Source: Hemileia vastatrix (lineage: Eukaryota; Basidiomycota; Pucciniomycetes; Pucciniales; Zaghouaniaceae). Taken from it: DNA of 64,000 nt. The notes beneath the pieces are model-generated. The model was not told the origin of the DNA and ran no database searches. It saw only the letters and a list, made by a program, of their open reading frames with translations. The stretch spans positions 20,043,823 to 20,107,822 of the forward strand of contig JASXTE010000010.1 of assembly GCA_030280995.1 (NCBI GenBank). Direction: 5' to 3'. The translations under genes and the position numbers were made by a program. Position 1 is the stretch's first letter, and each line of letters opens with the position of its first letter. Below are positions 58,669-64,000 of this stretch, piece after piece.

Positions 58669-59187
58669 AAACTCCTTTTTCTGCACCTTTAGGTTATTTG
58701 ATGGCTACTTTCAATGGTAGAGAGGTAAAGGCCTTGGTCGATTCAGGGTCTCAAATTAATTTAATTTCCTTAGAGCAAGCAACAATCATAGGCTTGCCAA
58801 TTAAAACTTGCACTGGCGGTAATCTTAGAGGTATTGGAGGGCATGCTACTGAGCTGATGGGTACAGCAGAGCATGTTAAGTTATGTGTTGGCGGATTGGT
58901 TGGAAAGTTTCATTTCTATGTGGCCAGAGGTGTGGTTAAAACTGTTCTTGGTGGTCCTTTTTTGATGGATTTTGAAGCCTGGATTGGCTATCAGTCTGGC
59001 ATGGGTATTAGTTTGGAGATTACTGGAGAGGATATGAGGAGACTACATATGGGGTTGGGAAACTAGGATTGGGGTGACCACTATGTGTTAATTTCGTGTA
59101 TTCACCAAGAAGCGGCGTATTAAACGAACCGCTTCTGGTGAATTATTTTTAGGGGGGAATTTCGGAGACCCTCATTTTTTGGAGTAG
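58669..59187 (+). pseudogene. RE3 protease segment
   Basis: Continues gag from 45387: after FSAPLGY comes LVDSGSQINLISLEQATIIG (active-site DSG) and GPFLMDFEAWIGYQ. A frameshift follows GLGN near 59065. The frame ends at TAG 59185-59187 just after the slippery TTTTTTG (59175-59181). Confidence 0.85.
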
Positions 59188-62100
59188 TAGAGGCTGATTA
59201 CTCTAATGTTGAAATCTCTCCCCATGATGAGATCCCAGATTGCAATAGGTCAGCTCACTTGGAGAAAATTCAAGTGGATTCTCAATTATTTTTTGTTAAT
59301 AATACGTTAAATTGTTATCATATCTTCAAATTTTTGGTTGTCTCACTTCTCTGTCAAGTTTTTCAATCACATTCAAGAATGGATCAAGAGGGAAGAGGGG
59401 AAATATTATGTTGAATAAAAATTGGAAAGTTTTATTTTCTGACCTCCAGAAAGAGGGTTAACTGCCATTATTTTATCAAAATTCTATAAAAAATCTTAGT
59501 ATAATTAAAACACAAAAAAATAATTTTTTGATAACTCGATTCCAGTCCTCCAGCATGAGGATAAACTGCCAACTTTCTTTACTGGTGATTTTATGATGGA
59601 TAAGGGAATTAAAGGTGTTGGAAAAATTGTTGATAAACTAGACAAGGAAAAATAGAAAAGGATTGAAATAAAATATTTTTCTACTTATATTGATTCTGAT
59701 TCTGACAATGAAGTGAATTCCTTTGATGAAATTTTGTATGGCAATACAAAAATAAATGTTTTATCTCAAGTTTATGTAGATGTGGAGGTAGCAAATAAAA
59801 TCCAACCAATTAATGAACCACTACCCGCTGAATTAAATCCACCTTTGAGAAGACAAAGGCTATCAAGAGATCCTTATGAATGTGCCTTGGTGAATAATCT
59901 GCCCAAATTTTCTGAAATGTCAAGAATTACTTTTGATAGATTAGGTGTTGTTAATTTTGGACCTGATGGTTGGTTGTCTGGAGAAGAGAAGAAGTTGTTG
60001 TTGGATGTGATGGTCAAGCAAGAGAAGGCCATTGCTTTTGCAGAATAGGAGAGGGGTGTGTTGAAGCATTCCTATGGGGAGCCTTAAAAGATTCCTGTAG
60101 TATTTCATGAACCGTGGAAGCAAAAACCAATCCCAATTCCGGCTGCATTAAAAAAAGCTTATATGGAAGTTGTCAGAGAACATATTTGCACTGGACTGTA
60201 TGAGCAATCATCATCAAGTTATTCTAGTCCGGTATTTTGTATCAAGAAACCAAATGGCAAACTTAAAGTAGTTAATGATCTCAGGGAATTAAATAGGGTT
60301 ACAATAAAGGATGCTGGTATACCACCTAGTGCTGAGGAGTTTGTGGAAGCACTTTCTTGGAGAGTGTGTTATGGTTTAGGAGATATTATGGGGGGATATG
60401 GTGAGAGAGAGTTGCATCCAGACTCTAGGCCTCTCACTACTTTTGATACACCACTAAAGCAATTACAATTGAAAAGATTACCTCAAGGAGCAAAAAATTC
60501 AGTTTCTGTTTATCAAGCTCAGATGGCTTGTATTCTTGAAGATGAAATTTCTTAATATCCTGGAATCTTTATTGACAATGGAGGAATTAAAGGACCTTGA
60601 ACAGATTATGATAATGAAGTGTTGGAGGAGAACCCAGGGATACAAAAATTTATCATGAAGTATGCAATCACTTTAGAGAGGATCTTGTTTAGAATTGAAG
60701 CAGGTTTAACTATTTTGGGTTCAAAATTTTCATGTTGTGTGCCAGCTTTAGAGATTTTAGGTCATTTGGTATGTAGAGAGTGTAGGATTATGTCGAAGAA
60801 GAATATGAATAAAATTCAGTCCTTGCCAAGACCCAAGAATACTACCAAAGTTAGGGGGTTTTTAGGCATATGTGTTTATGTTCGAATTTTTATAAAGACT
60901 TTTCTTCATTGGAAGCTCCGTTGAGAAGGTTGACGAGTAAGGATGCAGACTGGGAGTGGGATCAAGAATGTGCGAAGGTGTTTGTGAAGCTGAAGAAGGT
61001 TGTGGGAAAAGATATATTCCTGCACAAGTTATATTATGGAAAAGATTCCGGTAGGATTTATTTAGCAGTTGACTCAAGTCAGGTTGCTGCTGAGGCAGTT
61101 TTGTCTCAGATGGATAAGGCTGGTTACATTAGGCAAGTTAGGTATGAATCTGTGGTATTCACCAAAGTCAAATCAAGATATTCTCAGCCAAAATTGGAAC
61201 TGTGTAAAGTGGCAAAAATTTTGAAGAAATTTCAAAATGTTTTATGGGGACAACACTTCAAACTTCAAGTAGATGCAAAATTTAATTCAAATGATTAATT
61301 CCCCAAGTTTACCAAATGCACCTATGACTAGATGGGTAGCATTCATTCAAAATATTTCTTTTGACTTAGTTCATAAGCCTGGAAAAACTTTTACTATGCC
61401 AGATGGTTTGTCAAGAAGACCAACCACTGAAGATGATTCAGACTCAGAAGAGTTTGATGAAGATATACCTATAATTAAAGCAAGCACTAGAGGAGCTGAA
61501 GATTTTCCATACCTCCCCCATGAGGTTAAACTGGAAGGACTATTTTGTATAGATGATTTTGATGATGACCTCCACCAAGAGGAAAAACTGGAAAATTATT
61601 TTTATGTTGATAAAATTGATGAAATTGGTGTGAATAAATTTGGTAAAGAGGTAGAAGAAGATGAAAGTGTATATGTGGACGAGAATGATGTGGTAGTATG
61701 GGATGGTTATAGCTTGGTTAATGGTGTATATGTTGGAAGTTTAGAAAATTTGGTAAAGCGGAGGTTGGACAATGATTATGAAGAAGGAGATACTAAAAAG
61801 GGTGGTAAAGAGGTTGATAAAAATTTGGTTCAAAAGATACTTGAAGTTTCAAAATTTGAAGATGAAAATTTTTATTCGTTTATTGATCAAACTCAATCAA
61901 AGAAGCTTATGGCTCATGCAAGTGCAGGTGATATAGGTGATAGGGAAGTGCCCTTGGATGTTATTTTATTTCGATTTTAAAGATGAGGTCTGGGGGCAGA
62001 CTGTGTTTTATTATGTTTTGGTAAAATATTTGTTGACTCTAGAAAGGCCAGAGGAATGTGATGATGATGACTGGATGTCTATCAAAAGAAAGACCCCAGC

Positions 62101-63255
62101 ATTTTATATATCTGGATGAAGATTGATGAAAAGGAGATATCCAGATCCTCAAGTAGTAGTTTCTCAAAAGAAAGGGCAAGAGTTGGTTATGAAAGCACTG
62201 CATGAAGATCTCGGTTATAGGGGAATGGGAAAGACATATAGACAAATTACTGATAGATTTTTGTGGCCTGGTATGAAGATGGCTGTTAAGAAATGGGTTC
62301 AGTCATATGAAGAATTTCAAAGAAGGAGTTATCTAAGGCCAAAAGAACCTGGACATGCAACTGGTGAAAACACTCTTTTTGGTAGGATTAGTTTGGATGC
62401 TGTTCATATAAAAGAGGGGAGATATAAATATTTAATTGTAGCCAGAGATGATTTATCTGGTTGGGTAGAGGAAGCGCCTCTTATTAATTTAAATGCCAAA
62501 AATGTGGCAAATTTCTTGTTGAAGGATTGGGTGTATCGATATGGAGTTATGAAATTGGTAATGGTTGATGGAGGACCTGAATTCGGTGCAGAATTTAGAG
62601 AGGCTATATCAAAGGTTGGATCAAAGGTTAGGGTAGCAACCCCTTATTATCCTGAAGCTGAAGGAATGGTTGAAAGAGGGAATCAAGTTATAAAGGATGA
62701 ATTAGTTAAAATGTGTGGAACAAGTGCTGAAGAATAGAGGCACTATTTACCCTTAGTATTATTTGCTGACAGAATCACTGCCAAAACGATGACTGGATAT
62801 TCACCCTATGAACTAGTTTTTGGACAAAAAGAAGTTTTAAAAGTTGATTTAGAGGCTGAATCATATCTTGGAGTAGATTGGGATACTGTTAACACTACTG
62901 AAGAATTTTTATGTGCAAGAATGATGCAGCTGCAGAAGAAAGAAGAATACTTAGAAAAGGCATATTCTAGAAAGATTAAAATCAGAAATCAGTCAGTAAG
63001 GTATTAGGATGAAAGATTAGCACACAGGCTCAGGAAACCTTTGAAGACTGGAGATATGGTTTTGGTGTATAATAGGAGTTTGGAAAGCCAGTGGGGGAAG
63101 ATTTTTGCAGATAGGTGGAATGGACCTTATAAAGTCAGATTACAGGTGTCTGGCGGCTCATAAGTTTTGGAAGAATTGGATGGAGTAGATTTAAAGAAAG
63201 GGGTAGCGGCCAATCAAGTCAAACGGTTCTATCCCAGGGGCACCAGGAATGCATA
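59188..63255 (+). pseudogene. RE3 Pol remnant
   Basis: Homologous to RE2 pol throughout. N-terminal repeats near 59440 and 59550; RT near 59710-60610, where the catalytic box reads FIDNGG (second Asp lost); RNase H 60870-61430 with frameshifts; integrase 61990-63240 with VDGGPEF and PEAEGMVERGNQ, and the zinc-finger cysteines replaced (SYEEFQ). Stops occur near 60046, 60085, 60553, 62117, 62735, 63005 and 63160. Inactive. Confidence 0.88.
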
Positions 63256-63259
63256 AGGT

Positions 63260-64000
63260 GAAACTCCAAAATGAGGGTAAACTATTTCTACAACCGTTTT
63301 GAAAGTTCACTCCTAAATTAGGGTAATCTATTTCTACAATCATTTGAAGGTGAAACTCCAAAATGAGGGTAAACTATTTCTTCAATCTTTTGAAGGTGAA
63401 ACTCCAAAATGAGGGTAAACTATTTCTACAATCGTCTGAAAGTTAACTCTGGAATGAGGATAAACTACTTTCTTATTAAAAATATTACTTTCGTTTTACT
63501 ATGGTATGGGAGACAAAACCATTAATGAAATTTACGACATTTATGAAGACATTTGTTTTAAAGTTCTTAAAACTCTTAAAAGAGACAAAAAATATGGGGA
63601 AGATATATGTTGGATTGATAATTTTTTATATTGGTAGAAGTGTTCACAGGGGAACCTTCTGAATTAAATATTGGAAAGTTTGGGGGTAATTGATGGGCTG
63701 GCTGCTCTATACACAATTACCCCACAATGTTTGTTACCTAGTTTTCCCTGTTTCTAGTTTAATCCTGGCTTTGTTTTTGATCTATAGGAAGTCCGCTAAG
63801 ACTATAAACTGGAACGTACGAAGAGGCAATGCTCCCACTGCCGGATTCAAGATTCTTTTTTATTTTTTTTGTTATTTCTTTTGTGTTAGTTTTTAATATA
63901 ATAAAATATGTTTTTCTTTCATTTTAATTTTTATAATACTATAAAATATTGTTAAAGGTGATGCTCACTGGTGGTCTCTAATCATTTTTACAAATTGGAG
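63260..64000 (+). other. RE3 structured 3' region
   Basis: Five tandem CTCCAAAATGAGGGTAAACT-type stem-loop repeats (63265-63470), the GGGGTAATTG hairpin (63683-63723), another AGTC..GACT-ATAAACTGG copy (about 63789) and the start of the TCACTGGTGGTCTC inverted repeat at the window edge. It matches the order seen in RE1 and RE2. Confidence 0.8.

Larger units (their letters stand above)
41257..64000 (+). mobile_element. RE3, oldest Ty3/Gypsy element (host of the nest, runs off window)
   Basis: Same subfamily as RE2. Pieces: LTR 41257-42156, gag 42328-42877 and 43941-45387, protease 58669-59187, pol 59188-63255, structured 3' region 63260-64000. The 3' LTR lies beyond the window. Many stops and indels show that it is the most decayed element, in line with its having received three insertions. 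Confidence 0.88.

Overview
The window looks like transposon-packed nuclear DNA of a filamentous basidiomycete, most probably a rust fungus (Pucciniales). This is an inference. It rests on the AT-rich sequence, short GT-AG introns, a Tet-like 2OG-Fe(II) oxygenase of the kind expanded in rust genomes, a fungal Tnp2 (Plavaka/CACTA-like) DDE transposase and nested Ty3/Gypsy elements. I see no convincing single-copy host gene, tRNA, rRNA or CRISPR array.

Part A, about 1.1-27.8 kb, is a candidate giant DNA transposon of about 26.7 kb. Both ends carry the same 22-bp palindrome with centre TATTGCTAGCAATA, flanked outward by a G-run (left) or C-run (right) and then CCACAG/CTGTGG. Inside are five spliced genes, at least three of them damaged: a SNF2/Rad5-like ATPase (+, 2.1-4.4 kb), a Tnp2-companion ORF (-, 4.4-5.5 kb), the Tnp2 transposase (+, 6.6-11.2 kb), an unrecognised acidic protein (+, 14.4-16.9 kb) and a Tet/JBP-like dioxygenase (-, 17.6-18.9 kb). 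Between and after them lie unusual noncoding arrays: intron-like AG|GT-bounded tandem repeats inside a transposase intron (8.1-8.55 kb), 20 CpG-bearing palindromes at about 100-bp spacing (11.45-13.39 kb), three foldback elements sharing a 27-nt core (19.07-19.5 kb), and more than a dozen back-to-back hairpins of different sequence (20.6-21.3 kb). About 5 kb of featureless AT-rich DNA precedes the right end.

Part B, 27.8-30.07 kb, holds a degraded spliced ORF and a 233-bp MITE (29546-29778) whose ends share the TTGCTAGCAA motif with the giant element.

Part C, 30.07-64 kb, is a nest of Ty3/Gypsy retroelements. RE3 (+ strand, oldest, running off the window) has been hit three times: by RE1 (30070-41256, 4-bp duplication ACGG) near its 5' LTR, by a solo LTR of the RE1 family (42878-43940) in gag, and by RE2 (45388-58664, minus strand, duplication GCGG) at the gag-protease junction. 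RE1 and RE2 share a distinctive plan. Gag-protease is followed by a -1 slippery heptamer and pol. Then come conserved stem-loop modules and two spliced antisense accessory ORFs with a permuted-looking six-cysteine motif. A small stem-loop ending in TAAACTG is repeated many times through the 3' half of all three elements, in coding and noncoding sequence alike. RE1 lacks reverse transcriptase and RNase H but keeps gag, protease and integrase.

Together, Part A suggests a chromatin-modifying transposon (Tet-like enzyme, SNF2 ATPase, CpG palindrome array). Part C suggests a Ty3 lineage with its own antisense DNA-binding-like proteins and repeated RNA/DNA structures. Many nonsense codons look like CGA-to-TGA or CAG/CAA-to-TAG/TAA changes, consistent with deamination of methylated cytosine.
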